Position numbers and translations under genes: made by a program. From Paludibacter sp. (GTDB taxonomy: Bacteria; Bacteroidota; Bacteroidia; Bacteroidales; Paludibacteraceae), in NCBI GenBank assembly GCA_013426815.1, contig JACDZH010000003.1, positions 1-50,400 of the forward strand: DNA of 50,400 nucleotides. Reading direction: 5' to 3'. Below, one piece after another: positions 34,443 through 43,595 of the stretch (position 1 is the stretch's first letter; each line of letters begins with the position of its first letter). Under the pieces are notes generated by a model that saw nothing but the letters and a program-made list of their open reading frames with translations, was not told the origin of the DNA and did no database searches.

Positions 34443-35630
34443 ATGAATATGAATGTAGAAACGAAACAATTTATTTCCGAAAATATTGATAAAGATTTAC
34501 ATCAACTAACCCTTCAATCAAACCGTTTTACACTGGTTGATTTCCCTTTGGCTATACGTCAAATCAGTGGAAAACAAAAGATTCGCAACAAAATTCCAAG
34601 CTTCTATAACAACCAAAACATTCATTATCCAGCACAACTTTCACTCGAACAATCGTCATCAGAAACTACTGCAATTTATAAATCATCACGCTGCGAAGGT
34701 AATTCACTCGTAGACCTAACTGGCGGATTCGGTGTTGATTGTTATTTCTTATCATCTCATTTCAAGCATGTTATATATATCGAACAACAAGCTGAACTTT
34801 GTAAGTTAGCTGAGCTTAATTTTTTAGCTTTAGGAGCAAATCATATTCAAATTGTAAACTCCGAAACTGAAAAATTCCTTACCGAAATGCATGCTGTCGA
34901 CTGGATTTATATTGATCCTGCCAGACGAAATTTAGCAGGAAAAAAGTTAGTATTAATTTCTGATTGCGAGCCAAATGTAGTGGCTCTATTAGAACAAATA
35001 ATGAAAAAGGCGGATAATGTTATGATTAAACTTTCGCCTATGATGGATGTTTCGGCAGCTATTCACCAATTACATTCAATTTCCGAAATTCATATTTTGG
35101 CAATAGAAAATGAATGCAAAGAAATATTATTAATTTTGAATCATGATTTGACAAAAAATATACAAGTTCGTACTATAAACTTTGGAAAAAACAATCAAAA
35201 TCAATGCTTTGATTTTATAATGAATGATGAGACCGAATCAAATTCTACATTTACTTCAGAACCTGGAAAATATCTTTACGAACCAAATGCAGCGGTAATG
35301 AAAAGTGGAGCTTTTAAAATGGTTGGAAATTATTATAAACTACTTAAACTTCATATTAACACACATTTATATACTTCTAATGAATTAAAAACTGATTTTC
35401 CGGGAAGAATATTTGAAGTAAATAAAATATGGGGAAATTCAAAATACGAGTTAAAGGAATTGGTAAAACTTATACCAAAAGCTAATATCTCGACACGAAA
35501 CTATCCATTAACTGTTGATGAATTACGTAAAAAAGTAAAGATTAGGGATGGTGGAGATACATTTATTTTTGCTTGTACATTGTCAAATGAACAAAAAGTG
35601 TTGATTGAATGTAAAAAATTACAATTTTAG
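34443..35630 (+). CDS. THUMP-like domain class I SAM-dependent methyltransferase
   Basis: Putative RNA methyltransferase seen in Bacteroidota. The 395 residues have an N-terminal helical part (about 1-80), a Rossmann methyltransferase core with SAM motif SLVDLTGGFGVDCYFLS, DWIYIDPARRN as the catalytic DPAR-type motif, KLSPMMD, and a C-terminal THUMP-like part with PNAAVMKSGAFK and SKYELKELVKLIP. The target is unknown. The open frame begins at a TTG at 34428, but this lies inside the -7 box, so the ATG at 34443 (or 34449) is used. It is convergent with tex, with only 5 nt between the stops. Confidence 0.85.
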   Translation: MNMNVETKQFISENIDKDLHQLTLQSNRFTLVDFPLAIRQISGKQKIRNKIPSFYNNQNIHYPAQLSLEQSSSETTAIYKSSRCEGNSLVDLTGGFGVDCYFLSSHFKHVIYIEQQAELCKLAELNFLALGANHIQIVNSETEKFLTEMHAVDWIYIDPARRNLAGKKLVLISDCEPNVVALLEQIMKKADNVMIKLSPMMDVSAAIHQLHSISEIHILAIENECKEILLILNHDLTKNIQVRTINFGKNNQNQCFDFIMNDETESNSTFTSEPGKYLYEPNAAVMKSGAFKMVGNYYKLLKLHINTHLYTSNELKTDFPGRIFEVNKIWGNSKYELKELVKLIPKANISTRNYPLTVDELRKKVKIRDGGDTFIFACTLSNEQKVLIECKKLQF

Positions 35631-35635
35631 GTAGT

Positions 35636-37765
35636 CTACAACAATTTCAATTGTATCCGTTTCCGTACAGCATCTACCTCAATAACAAGTACTTTCACAT
35701 GTTGATGCACCGAAACTATTTCGGCTGGATTGCTTATGTAACGTTCAGCCATATTTGAAATATGTATCAACCCATTTTCTTTAATACCAACATCTACAAA
35801 TGCACCAAAATTAGTAATATTGGTTACAATGCCGGGTAATTCCATACCATTTCGTAAATCGGCAATGGTTTTTACAGTCGCATCAAACTCAAATATCTGA
35901 ATACCACTTCTGGGATCACGACCAGGTTTGTCTAATTCCTGCAATATATCATTCAAAGTTGGTAACCCAACCTTCGAAGTGATGTATTTTTGTAAATCAA
36001 TGCTTTTTTTAAGCTCTTTATTTTGAATCAATTCAGTGACATTGGTTTTTAAATCCTTTGCCATAACTTCCACAATACCATAACTTTCCGGGTGAACAGC
36101 TGAATTATCCAGGGGGTTTTCACTTTCGGGAATACGTAAAAAACCGGCACATTGTTCAAATGTTTTTGATCCCATTTTTGCGACTTTCATCAATTGCTTT
36201 CGATTCTTATAAGCTCCGTTTTCTGTACGGAAATCAACAATATTTTGTGCCAATTGCGGACCAAGTCCCGAAATATATGTTAATAAATGCTTACCGGCGG
36301 TATTTAGGTTCACTCCTACCCGATTTACAGCATTTTCAACCGTCTGATCCAATGCTTTTTTTAAAAGTACTTGATCTACATCGTGCTGATATTGACCAAC
36401 TCCTATTGATTTTGGGTCAATTTTCACCAATTCAGCCAATGGATCCATCAATCGACGACCAATAGAAACAGAACCTCGTACTGTAACATCGTAATCCGGA
36501 AATTCTTCACGTGCAATTTTCGATGCTGAATAGATAGAAGCACCATTTTCACTCACTACAAATACTTTTACTTCCCTGTCAAAACGGGTATTTTGAATAA
36601 ATTGCTCAGTTTCGCGACATGCAGTGCCATTTCCAATGGCAATAGCTTGAATATTATATGCTTCCACCATTTTCTGAACTTTACGCATTGCCTGTTGAGT
36701 TTCGTGTTGTGGAGCATGAGGATAAATAGTTTCGTTGTGAAGTAAGTTACCCTGAGAATCTAAACAAACGACTTTACAACCTGTGCGAAATCCCGGATCA
36801 ATCCCTAAGACCCTTTTTTGTCCCAATGGTGGTGCCAATAAAAGCTGTCGGAGATTCTCTGCAAACACTCGAATCGCCTCAATATCAGCTTTTTGTTTGC
36901 TTTCTGAAGCAAATTCAGTTTCAATACTTGGCTTTAGCAACCGTTTATATGCATCAACCAAAGCTTCCGTCACTTGTTCGGATGAGGATAATTTACCCTT
37001 TATAAAAATTCTTTCCAGTCTTTCCAAACAATTTTCATCATCAGGAGTTATAACGACTCTTAAAAAACCCTCATTTTCAGCTCTTCGCATAGCCAGCAAT
37101 CGATGTGACGTACAACGAACTAATTTTTCACTCATATCGAAATAATCACGGTATTTTTGTGCTTCTTCGTCTTTTCCTTTAATCAATTTTGAAAAAATAA
37201 CTGCTTCCCGTGAAAAAATACTACGAATAGCATTCCTAGCCGCTTCACTTTCGTTTATCCATTCGGCAATAATATCACGAGCTCCTTTCAAAGCATCTTC
37301 TACATCAATTACATCGCCTTTAATATATGGAAGTGCCAGTCGTTCAACATCATCCGATTGTTGTAACATCAATATTTTTGCCAATGGTTCTAAACCTTTT
37401 TCACGTGCAATTTCGGCTCTGTTGCGACGCTTTGGCTTGTAAGGTAGGTAAATATCTTCCAATTCGGTGATGTTCCAACAGTTGTCAATTCTTGATTTCA
37501 ATTCATCCGTTAATTCCTCTTGCTCTTCAATTGATTTTAGAACTGCTAATTTGCGTTTTGCTAATTCACTCAGTTTGTCGTACTGTTCTTTTGTATCACC
37601 AAGTTGAACTTCGTCCATACCATCTGTCATTTCCTTTCGGTAACGACTTACAAAAGGAATAGTTGCGCCTTCATTGAATAATTCAATGGCATTACGAACT
37701 TGTTTTTCAGTTAGTTGAAGTGTAGATGCTATTAATGATAGAAATTTGGGGGGAATTTGTGACAT
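35636..37765 (-). CDS. tex: Tex-family RNA-binding transcription accessory protein
   Basis: Tex/YhgF family protein, an RNA-binding factor implicated in transcription and RNA metabolism. The 709 residues follow the family order: helical Tex N-terminal domain (PFVSRYRKEMTDGMDEVQL), YqgF-like RNase H fold (VLGIDPGFRTGCKVVCLD), helix-hairpin-helix domains (VGVNLNTAGKHLLTYISGLG), and a C-terminal S1 domain (GIVTNITNFGAFVDVGIKEN). ATG at 37765; a TTG precedes it by one codon. It is the last gene of an amn-holA-tex minus-strand run, 86 nt after holA. Confidence 0.95.
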   Translation of the reverse strand: MSQIPPKFLSLIASTLQLTEKQVRNAIELFNEGATIPFVSRYRKEMTDGMDEVQLGDTKEQYDKLSELAKRKLAVLKSIEEQEELTDELKSRIDNCWNITELEDIYLPYKPKRRNRAEIAREKGLEPLAKILMLQQSDDVERLALPYIKGDVIDVEDALKGARDIIAEWINESEAARNAIRSIFSREAVIFSKLIKGKDEEAQKYRDYFDMSEKLVRCTSHRLLAMRRAENEGFLRVVITPDDENCLERLERIFIKGKLSSSEQVTEALVDAYKRLLKPSIETEFASESKQKADIEAIRVFAENLRQLLLAPPLGQKRVLGIDPGFRTGCKVVCLDSQGNLLHNETIYPHAPQHETQQAMRKVQKMVEAYNIQAIAIGNGTACRETEQFIQNTRFDREVKVFVVSENGASIYSASKIAREEFPDYDVTVRGSVSIGRRLMDPLAELVKIDPKSIGVGQYQHDVDQVLLKKALDQTVENAVNRVGVNLNTAGKHLLTYISGLGPQLAQNIVDFRTENGAYKNRKQLMKVAKMGSKTFEQCAGFLRIPESENPLDNSAVHPESYGIVEVMAKDLKTNVTELIQNKELKKSIDLQKYITSKVGLPTLNDILQELDKPGRDPRSGIQIFEFDATVKTIADLRNGMELPGIVTNITNFGAFVDVGIKENGLIHISNMAERYISNPAEIVSVHQHVKVLVIEVDAVRKRIQLKLL

Positions 37766-37854
37766 CAATATTGTATTATTTTTTGAAGTTATATTGTTAA
37801 TTTAAAACAGAGAGGCTAATAAAAGTGGTTAATCAAATTTATAAAATTGATTTA

Positions 37855-38874
37855 TTAATGCAAAATTTTATATATCAGCTCTTTCATCAATTCACCTTCA
37901 TCTGTACTTGGATTATCAATCCCTTTGTAACGAGCATCAGTTTCGCGAATAAAAGTAATGATATTCATGGTTTTTCTTGCTCCATAAACTTTGGAGGCTT
38001 TTTCATAATCTTTAATAAAATAGGGATTAACTTTTAATTCAGATGCAGCTACGCCCTGACTTTTATCGGGTAAGTAGTGAAAAATCATCAAATCACTAAA
38101 AAATTTGAAAAGCTGGGCTAGTACCAATACCATTGGGTTTGCTTTTTTATTTTCGGCAAAATAACGGATGATTCTATTTGCTTTCAGTGCATCGCGATTT
38201 ATTAAAGCACCTTGAAGTTCAAAAACATTGAAATCTTTACTTATTCCAATGTTTTTTTCAATCAGTTCAGGGGTTATTACAGTAACTTCAGCAGGTTTTG
38301 TAAGTATTAATTTTTCAAACTCATTTACTAATTTGCTCAAATCATTACCCAAAAACTCACATAGCATTTTTACAGATTTATCTCCAATAGTTAAATTTTT
38401 GGATTTGGCAAATTTTGTAATCCAGTTTTCTATTTCATAATCTCGCAATTTTATCGATTCGAAAATTGTTGCATTTTTTTCCAATTCAACAAACCATTTT
38501 TTTCGTTTATCGGGTGTGCCATATTTGTAGCAAAATACTAATATAGTGGATTTTAATGGATTTTTGAAGTAATAAAGTAAATCGTCCCAGTTTTTTATTA
38601 ATTGTGCCTCTTTTACAATTATTACTTGATTTGACCCCATCATTGGGTAACGTTTTGCAGCATTAATCACTGTGCTAATTTCAACATCTTTTCCATATAA
38701 TATTGTTTGGTCAAATTCCTTTTCGGCATCGCCCAACACATTATTCTGAATAAAATCTGAAATTTGATTAATGTAATAAGCCTCTTCCCCCATTAGGAAA
38801 TAGATAGGATAGTATGATTTCTTACGTAAATCAGACAAAAGTTGATCATAAGAAATTGAATCTTTTTTGGCCAT
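37855..38874 (-). CDS. holA: DNA polymerase III delta subunit
   Basis: Clamp-loader subunit that opens the sliding clamp in replication. The 339 residues (from ATG 38874, MAKKDSISYD; a longer open frame begins at a TTG at 38934) match HolA length. YPIYFLMGEEAYYINQISDF and TILVFCYKYGTPDKRKKW are typical of the N-terminal AAA-like domain; the middle has LCEFLGNDLSKLVNEFEKL and the collar domain includes NPMVLVLAQLFKFFSDLM. It lies between amn and tex; the gap to amn is 72 nt. Confidence 0.93.
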   Translation of the reverse strand: MAKKDSISYDQLLSDLRKKSYYPIYFLMGEEAYYINQISDFIQNNVLGDAEKEFDQTILYGKDVEISTVINAAKRYPMMGSNQVIIVKEAQLIKNWDDLLYYFKNPLKSTILVFCYKYGTPDKRKKWFVELEKNATIFESIKLRDYEIENWITKFAKSKNLTIGDKSVKMLCEFLGNDLSKLVNEFEKLILTKPAEVTVITPELIEKNIGISKDFNVFELQGALINRDALKANRIIRYFAENKKANPMVLVLAQLFKFFSDLMIFHYLPDKSQGVAASELKVNPYFIKDYEKASKVYGARKTMNIITFIRETDARYKGIDNPSTDEGELMKELIYKILH

Positions 38875-38946
38875 AATTTTGTTGAGAATAACAATTGATG
38901 TTTGAAAGTAATTCGTTTGGTAATTAACTTTCAAATAAAACCATTT

Positions 38947-39720
38947 CTATTCAAACCTTAAATGTTTGATAGTCTTGCTATTATTGATCAATGAAGATAA
39001 TGATTTTACTCCAATTTTAATATGCTCCTCCACATAACTGGCTGTTACTTTTTTATCACTTTCGGAAGTTTTAATTCCTTCATCGTGTAAAGGCATATCC
39101 GAAATCAGTAATAATGCACCTATGGGAATACTATTATAAAAACCTGCCGAAAATAACGTGGCAGTTTCCATATCAATAGCTAAAGCGCGAGTTGAACGTA
39201 AGTATTCTTTGAATTTCTCATCATGTTCCCATACACGTCTGTTTGTAGTATAAACTGTTCCAGTCCAGTAATCTTTACCAAAGTCACGAATGTTCGATGA
39301 TACGGCACGTTGCAAACTAAATGCAGGTAAAGCTGGAATTTCGGGTGGAAAATAATCGTTGGAAGTTCCTTCGCCACGAATAGCTGCACTTGGTAAAACA
39401 TAATCACCAATTTTATTTTTATCTTTCAATCCACCACATTTGCCTAAAAATAAAACTGCATGAGGTTGAATCGCTGATAAAATATCCATTATAATGGCAG
39501 CATTGGGACTACCCATACCAAAATTTATGATTGTAATTCCATTTGCTGAAGCATTGGGCATATTAGCATCACGTCCAACAACAGGCACGTTATACCATTC
39601 GGCAAAAAGTTCAACGTAATTATTAAAATTAGTGAGTAATACATAATCCGTAAAATCCTCTAAAGGTCTTTTTGTATATCGTGGAAGCCAATTCTCTACA
39701 ATTTCTTTTTTTGTTTTCAT
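38947..39720 (-). CDS. amn: AMP nucleosidase (short form)
   Basis: Cleaves AMP to adenine and ribose-5-phosphate. About 257 residues of the phosphorylase-like fold: GITIINFGMGSPNAAIIMD, LFLGKCGGLKDKNKIGDYV, AAIRGEGTSNDYFPPEIPA and DMETATLFSAGFYN, with LLISDMPLHDEGIKT. This is the short Bacteroidota form without the N-terminal regulatory domain of the E. coli enzyme. The start is taken at the ATG at 39720 (MKTKKEIVENW); another ATG is two codons upstream. It leads a run with holA and tex and is divergent from the HsdR-N protein gene, an arrangement I recall from other Bacteroidota. Confidence 0.9.
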   Translation of the reverse strand: MKTKKEIVENWLPRYTKRPLEDFTDYVLLTNFNNYVELFAEWYNVPVVGRDANMPNASANGITIINFGMGSPNAAIIMDILSAIQPHAVLFLGKCGGLKDKNKIGDYVLPSAAIRGEGTSNDYFPPEIPALPAFSLQRAVSSNIRDFGKDYWTGTVYTTNRRVWEHDEKFKEYLRSTRALAIDMETATLFSAGFYNSIPIGALLLISDMPLHDEGIKTSESDKKVTASYVEEHIKIGVKSLSSLINNSKTIKHLRFE

Positions 39721-39780
39721 TATCATCAATATTTAATAATCTTTTGTATCTTCGCCAAATCATTGCTTGAGTATTATAAA

Positions 39781-40257
39781 ATGTGGAAACAAAAATACAA
39801 AAAAATGTTGCAACTTAACCTTCCTGAATATTCTTTTCGAATAAAAAAACAAAATGAAAAGCTTTTAATTTTCGATTCACAACGAAAAAGATATGTTAAA
39901 CTCACTCCCGAAGAGTGGGTACGACAACGTTTCATACGTTTTTTGATTGAAGAAAAAAGCTACCCTGCAGCATATCTGGTAATTGAGAAACAACTTAACA
40001 TGAATGGAATGAAAAAACGTTGCGATGCCATTCTCTATAATGTAAATGTTGAGCCAATCCTAATTATCGAACTCAAAGCACCAAACGTGTTAATTTCACA
40101 GGCTACTTTCGATCAAGTTGCAGTGTATAATGCCAAATTAAAGGTCGATTTCTTTATGATTAGCAATGGAATTGAGCATTTTTGTTGCCGCGTTAACACA
40201 GAAAATGCCAGATATGAGTATTTTTCTGAAATTCCTGATTATTCTTTGCTAAAATAA
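39781..40257 (+). CDS. type I restriction enzyme HsdR N-terminal domain protein (stand-alone)
   Basis: A 158-residue protein consisting only of the nuclease-like HsdR N-terminal domain: TPEEWVRQRFIRFLIEEKSY, then KKRCDAILYNVNVEPILIIELKAP, an Asp followed by Glu-x-Lys as in PD-(D/E)XK nucleases, then QATFDQVAVYNAKLKVDFFMISNG. There is no helicase domain and no HsdM or HsdS gene, so it is not a restriction system by itself; such stand-alone proteins are conserved near holA in Bacteroidota and their function is not known to me. ATG at 39781 preferred over an upstream TTG. Confidence 0.85.
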   Translation: MWKQKYKKMLQLNLPEYSFRIKKQNEKLLIFDSQRKRYVKLTPEEWVRQRFIRFLIEEKSYPAAYLVIEKQLNMNGMKKRCDAILYNVNVEPILIIELKAPNVLISQATFDQVAVYNAKLKVDFFMISNGIEHFCCRVNTENARYEYFSEIPDYSLLK

Positions 40258-40314
40258 CAAATTTCTCAACATTCTTAACAAGCTTATAACAACAACATTA
40301 AACTTTTACAAATG

Positions 40315-40343
40315 TTGTTAAAAGTTAAATATCACTACTTTTG
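40315..40343 (+). promoter_or_regulatory. promoter upstream of the small secreted protein gene
   Basis: TTG at 40315-40317 and TACTTTTG at 40336-40343, 18 bases apart. A second -7-like box, TAATTTTG, lies at 40389-40396. Both precede the leader hairpin at 40440-40479. Confidence 0.5.
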
Positions 40344-40439
40344 ATAAGATTTAACACTAAAAGTGCCATTTATATGTTTTATAACATGTAATTTTGCATC
40401 GTCATTTAGAAATAATTTTTGAGTGACAAATCTAATACA

Positions 40440-40482
40440 AAGAATCCCCGTAAAAATCATATGGGAATTCTTTGTTTTTTAA
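40440..40482 (+). terminator. hairpin with T-run in the leader of the small secreted protein gene
   Basis: CAAAGAATCCC pairs with GGGAATTCTTTG (one bulged A) around a 14-nt loop and is followed by six Ts. It lies about 40 nt before the ATG of the downstream gene and after two promoter-like sites, so it looks like an attenuator or the end of a short separate RNA. Confidence 0.7.
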
Positions 40483-40520
40483 TAGGTAATAAGATTGTAA
40501 AAATTTAATTTTTAAAGATT

Positions 40521-40892
40521 ATGAAAAAGATTTTAGTTGTGTTGTTAGTTATGGCTGCCTCGGCAACCAGTGTATTTGCGGTTAATCATAGTGAATACGA
40601 TGTTTTTTACAGAATGAATAACAAATCAACATTTAAGGATTTGGTTCGCTATTTGGATGCTGACTATGTTCAAGCTGAACAATTAGAGTTAGTTTTTTTG
40701 ATGACAGAAGAGAAACTTAATTCTGCATTGAAAGTAGAAAACGAAATTGAAGTAGAAAAAGTACTACATTTTAATTTGGGTAATGTCAAATATATATTAT
40801 CCGAAGATCAATACAAAAAGTACTTGGTATTTGTAAATTTATCAATTTACAACAAGAAAGATACATTTATAGCAAGTATTTATGCATGCTGA
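40521..40892 (+). CDS. small secreted protein of unknown function
   Basis: Not recognised beyond its general type. The 123 residues begin with a signal peptide (1-20, MKKILVVLLVMAASATSVFA); the mature part is about 100 residues, acidic and helical, with KSTFKDLVRYLDADYVQAEQ and a central run EVENEIEVEKV-like (VENEIEVEKVLHFNLGNVKY). It has a single C-terminal cysteine. The shape resembles small periplasmic proteins of Bacteroidales whose role is unknown. It has a dedicated promoter, a leader hairpin with T-run and its own terminator, which suggests regulated expression. Confidence 0.75.
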   Translation: MKKILVVLLVMAASATSVFAVNHSEYDVFYRMNNKSTFKDLVRYLDADYVQAEQLELVFLMTEEKLNSALKVENEIEVEKVLHFNLGNVKYILSEDQYKKYLVFVNLSIYNKKDTFIASIYAC

Positions 40893-40913
40893 CAGAATTG
40901 TATTATTAAGAAT

Positions 40914-40949
40914 TGAGGGTGATCTATATACTGGACCACCCTTTTTTTT
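40914..40949 (+). terminator. intrinsic terminator of the small secreted protein gene
   Basis: AGGGTG (40916-40921) pairs with CACCCT (40937-40942), followed by eight Ts. The minus strand lacks a T-run, so it acts only on the plus strand. Confidence 0.75.
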
Positions 40950-40967
40950 CTTAATGCTTAAACAGTC

Positions 40968-41651
40968 TCACTTTCGAGATTTATTTACTCTAGCGATTAC
41001 TTTTACGTTATTCAGTTCTCTAATTGCATCATTTGCAATCCACCGAGCCGACTTTGTACCCTGATACAATATGTGTTCAGCAGTTTCAATCGCCTTTAAT
41101 CTCATTGTATTATTACGTTTACCGATTTGCCGCAATGCCCAATTCACTGCTTTTCTTACGAAATTTCGGTCATCCCAGGATTCCCTTTCAATTATTTCAA
41201 AAAAATGATCATAAAATTCATCCGTTGCATTTTTATCATAAAACGCTAATTCACAAATCAATGCAAACGCTGTTCGTTTAACAAATTCTTCATCACTGGT
41301 TGAATACTCTTCGATTTTTTTATATACAAAAGGAGTTTTTGCTAATAAATCACAACATACATCACAGATATCCCACGAATCAAAATCACACACCCAATCA
41401 TCTATTTGGCTTTCGGTCATTTCTTTGGGATTGGCAATCATGGAAGCCAATAAACGTGCTTCATGAACCTCTGATGACCAAAGTTCGAGTGCTAATTGAT
41501 GATTTACACCTATTGTTTTGGCTAATTTTCTCAAAGAAGGCACTTTAACTCCCAAAGCTTTGGAATTATTTATACCAAAGTGAGCCATTTTTGCAAAATG
41601 TTCGGGCGTAGACAAAAATTGTAGTTCTTCTATAATTTCCGAAACTTTCAT
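40968..41651 (-). CDS. DNA alkylation repair protein, AlkD-like
   Basis: HEAT-like-repeat protein related to AlkD DNA glycosylases. The 227 residues show the family pattern: FGINNSKALGVKVPSLRKLAK, VHEARLLASMIANPKEMT, VCDFDSWDICDVCCDLLAKT, EFVKRTAFALICELAFYDKN and RNFVRKAVNWALRQIGKRN, the last including the Trp-Ala-Leu-Arg segment seen in AlkD. Catalytic activity is not demonstrated for many homologues, so repair function is inferred. It lies 55 nt after pyrD without a visible terminator and may be part of the pyrK-pyrD transcript. Confidence 0.88.
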   Translation of the reverse strand: MKVSEIIEELQFLSTPEHFAKMAHFGINNSKALGVKVPSLRKLAKTIGVNHQLALELWSSEVHEARLLASMIANPKEMTESQIDDWVCDFDSWDICDVCCDLLAKTPFVYKKIEEYSTSDEEFVKRTAFALICELAFYDKNATDEFYDHFFEIIERESWDDRNFVRKAVNWALRQIGKRNNTMRLKAIETAEHILYQGTKSARWIANDAIRELNNVKVIARVNKSRK

Positions 41652-41706
41652 AATGAAATAAGTTCTTTGAAATATTTTGTGTTAAATATTTTATATGGAA
41701 CTAAAT

Positions 41707-42618
41707 TTATTTCTCCAAGGCACCAATAATCTCAGAAACAGACTTAAATCCATGACGATTTATGTATTCTTCAATGCCATCAATAATTTTAATTGTTACT
41801 GTTGGGTCAATAAAATTTGCTGTTCCAATTTGAATGGCCGAAGCACCTGCAAGCATAAATTCAATAGCATCAGCTGCATTCATGATTCCACCTAAACCAA
41901 TTACAGGTATATTGACTGACTGTGCAACTTGCCATACCATACGAAGTGCAATTGGTTTTATGGCCGGACCCGAAAGGCCACCGGTGATTGTGGATAATAT
42001 TGGTTTTCTTTTTTCAGCATTTATGGCCATGCCAAACAAAGTATTAATAAGTGATACAGAGTCGGCTCCTTCGGCTTCAACAGCCAATGCAATTTCCGAA
42101 ATATCGGTTACATTCGGCGAAAGCTTCACCATTAAATGGTTTTTGTATACCATTCGCACTTCCCTAACTATCTGAGCTGCTGACAAACAACTAGTTCCAA
42201 AAGCCATTCCACCTTCCTTTACATTTGGACAAGAAATGTTTAATTCAATTCCAGGAATTTTATCTAACTGATTTAACATTTCTGCAGCAATAACATACTC
42301 TTCAAGGGTCGAACCTGATAAATTCACAAGTATATTTGTATCGATGCTTTTTACAGTTGGATATATATGATTGATAAAGTATTCAATACCTTTATTTTGC
42401 AGTCCTACAGCATTTAACATCCCTGATGGTGTTTCCGCCATGCGTGGATAAGGGTTACCCTGACGTTCACGAAGAGTTGTCCCTTTCACAATTATACCGC
42501 CAATTCGTGATATATCAATGAAGTCGGAATACTCGGTTCCATAGCCAAAAGTACCAGATGCTGTCATCACTGGATTTTTCAATTGTAAATTACCTATATT
42601 TACCTTTAAATTTACCAT
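41707..42618 (-). CDS. pyrD: dihydroorotate dehydrogenase, type 1B catalytic subunit
   Basis: Oxidises dihydroorotate to orotate in pyrimidine synthesis. The 303 residues contain the FMN barrel signatures [43 protein letters not shown] with the catalytic cysteine of class 1 enzymes, [10 protein letters not shown], and [20 protein letters not shown]. It overlaps the end of pyrK by 7 nt; PyrD and PyrK assemble into the NAD-linked heterotetramer. Confidence 0.97.
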   Translation of the reverse strand: MVNLKVNIGNLQLKNPVMTASGTFGYGTEYSDFIDISRIGGIIVKGTTLRERQGNPYPRMAETPSGMLNAVGLQNKGIEYFINHIYPTVKSIDTNILVNLSGSTLEEYVIAAEMLNQLDKIPGIELNISCPNVKEGGMAFGTSCLSAAQIVREVRMVYKNHLMVKLSPNVTDISEIALAVEAEGADSVSLINTLFGMAINAEKRKPILSTITGGLSGPAIKPIALRMVWQVAQSVNIPVIGLGGIMNAADAIEFMLAGASAIQIGTANFIDPTVTIKIIDGIEEYINRHGFKSVSEIIGALEK

Positions 42619-43382
42619 TTTAACTTTGTAATATTAAAAACAGGACCTTCGGTACATACACACAAATGTCCTTCGGTTGTTTCCGTTACACAACATAAAC
42701 AAGCACCAATTCCGCATGCCATTGTATTTTCCAATGAAACCTCACAATTAGTCTTTGTTATGGCAGCATACGAAGCCACAGCCTTCATCATGGGTGTTGG
42801 TCCACAAGTATAAATAAAATCAAAATTTGAGCCTTTTAATACAGAATGATCGGTTACATAACCAACTTCACCATAAGAACCATCTTCGGTTGTTGTAAAT
42901 ACATTTCCGAATCGTTCATATTCACAAAGTTGTAATAAATCTGTTTTTGATCGAGCTCCGAGTAAAAAATTGACTTCAAATCCTTTATTTTTAAGATACG
43001 AACCTAAATAAAGTAAAGGTGCCACACCACATCCACCACCAATTAGTAACAATTTTGCATTTTTTGATGACGGCAAACTATAACTATTTCCGAGTGGTAA
43101 TATTAGATTTAAGTTATCTCCTGACTTTAATTCAGCCAAACTTTTTGTTCCCTCGCCTACCACTTGAATTAATAAACACAATTCATTTATCTGATAATCA
43201 ACAAAATGAATAGATATTGCACGTCTTAAAAATACTGTAGAGGAACCATCAACACGCACCTCTGCAAATTGACCAGGTAACATTTCAGGGAGTTTATTGG
43301 GAGAAGATAGAATTATAAGTGCATATTGATTGCTCAAGCTAACGTTTTGCTTGACATTCAAATCGAGCATGAATTTCTTCAT
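42612..43382 (-). CDS. pyrK: dihydroorotate dehydrogenase electron transfer subunit
   Basis: Passes electrons from PyrD FMN through FAD and a [2Fe-2S] cluster to NAD+. The 256 residues have the FAD region [12 protein letters not shown], the NAD region [16 protein letters not shown] and [14 protein letters not shown], and the cluster motif [21 protein letters not shown] with its four cysteines. The open frame begins at a TTG at 43457, but the promoter lies there, so the ATG at 43382 (MKKFMLDLN) is chosen. Coupled to pyrD by a 7-nt overlap. Confidence 0.95.
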   Translation of the reverse strand: MKKFMLDLNVKQNVSLSNQYALIILSSPNKLPEMLPGQFAEVRVDGSSTVFLRRAISIHFVDYQINELCLLIQVVGEGTKSLAELKSGDNLNLILPLGNSYSLPSSKNAKLLLIGGGCGVAPLLYLGSYLKNKGFEVNFLLGARSKTDLLQLCEYERFGNVFTTTEDGSYGEVGYVTDHSVLKGSNFDFIYTCGPTPMMKAVASYAAITKTNCEVSLENTMACGIGACLCCVTETTEGHLCVCTEGPVFNITKLKW

Positions 43383-43454
43383 CGATAATATATTATTGTA
43401 TATCAATAATTTAAAAAACTGATATAAGTGTAAGAATCTTGTTGCTATTAATTG

Positions 43455-43484
43455 CAAAATTACACAATAATCCTGAAATTACAA
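43455..43484 (-). promoter_or_regulatory. promoter of pyrK-pyrD
   Basis: On the minus strand TTG (plus CAA 43482-43484) and TAATTTTG (plus 43455-43462) are 19 bases apart. The start near 43449 leaves a leader of about 65 nt. Confidence 0.6.
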
Positions 43485-43595
43485 GATAATTCTTCAATAA
43501 AGAATAAAGGATTGTAATTTTATAAAAATGTAATTTGATAGTGTTGTAAAGAATTGATTTTTTTGATGAAAAAAACTTGAATTATTTTTGACAAA

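Noticed and set aside
39781-40257. Type I restriction-modification system
   Set aside because: Only the HsdR N-terminal domain is present; no helicase, HsdM or HsdS is encoded nearby.
40882-41064. Small plus-strand gene after the secreted protein
   Set aside because: It spans the terminator and reads antisense through the AlkD-like gene.
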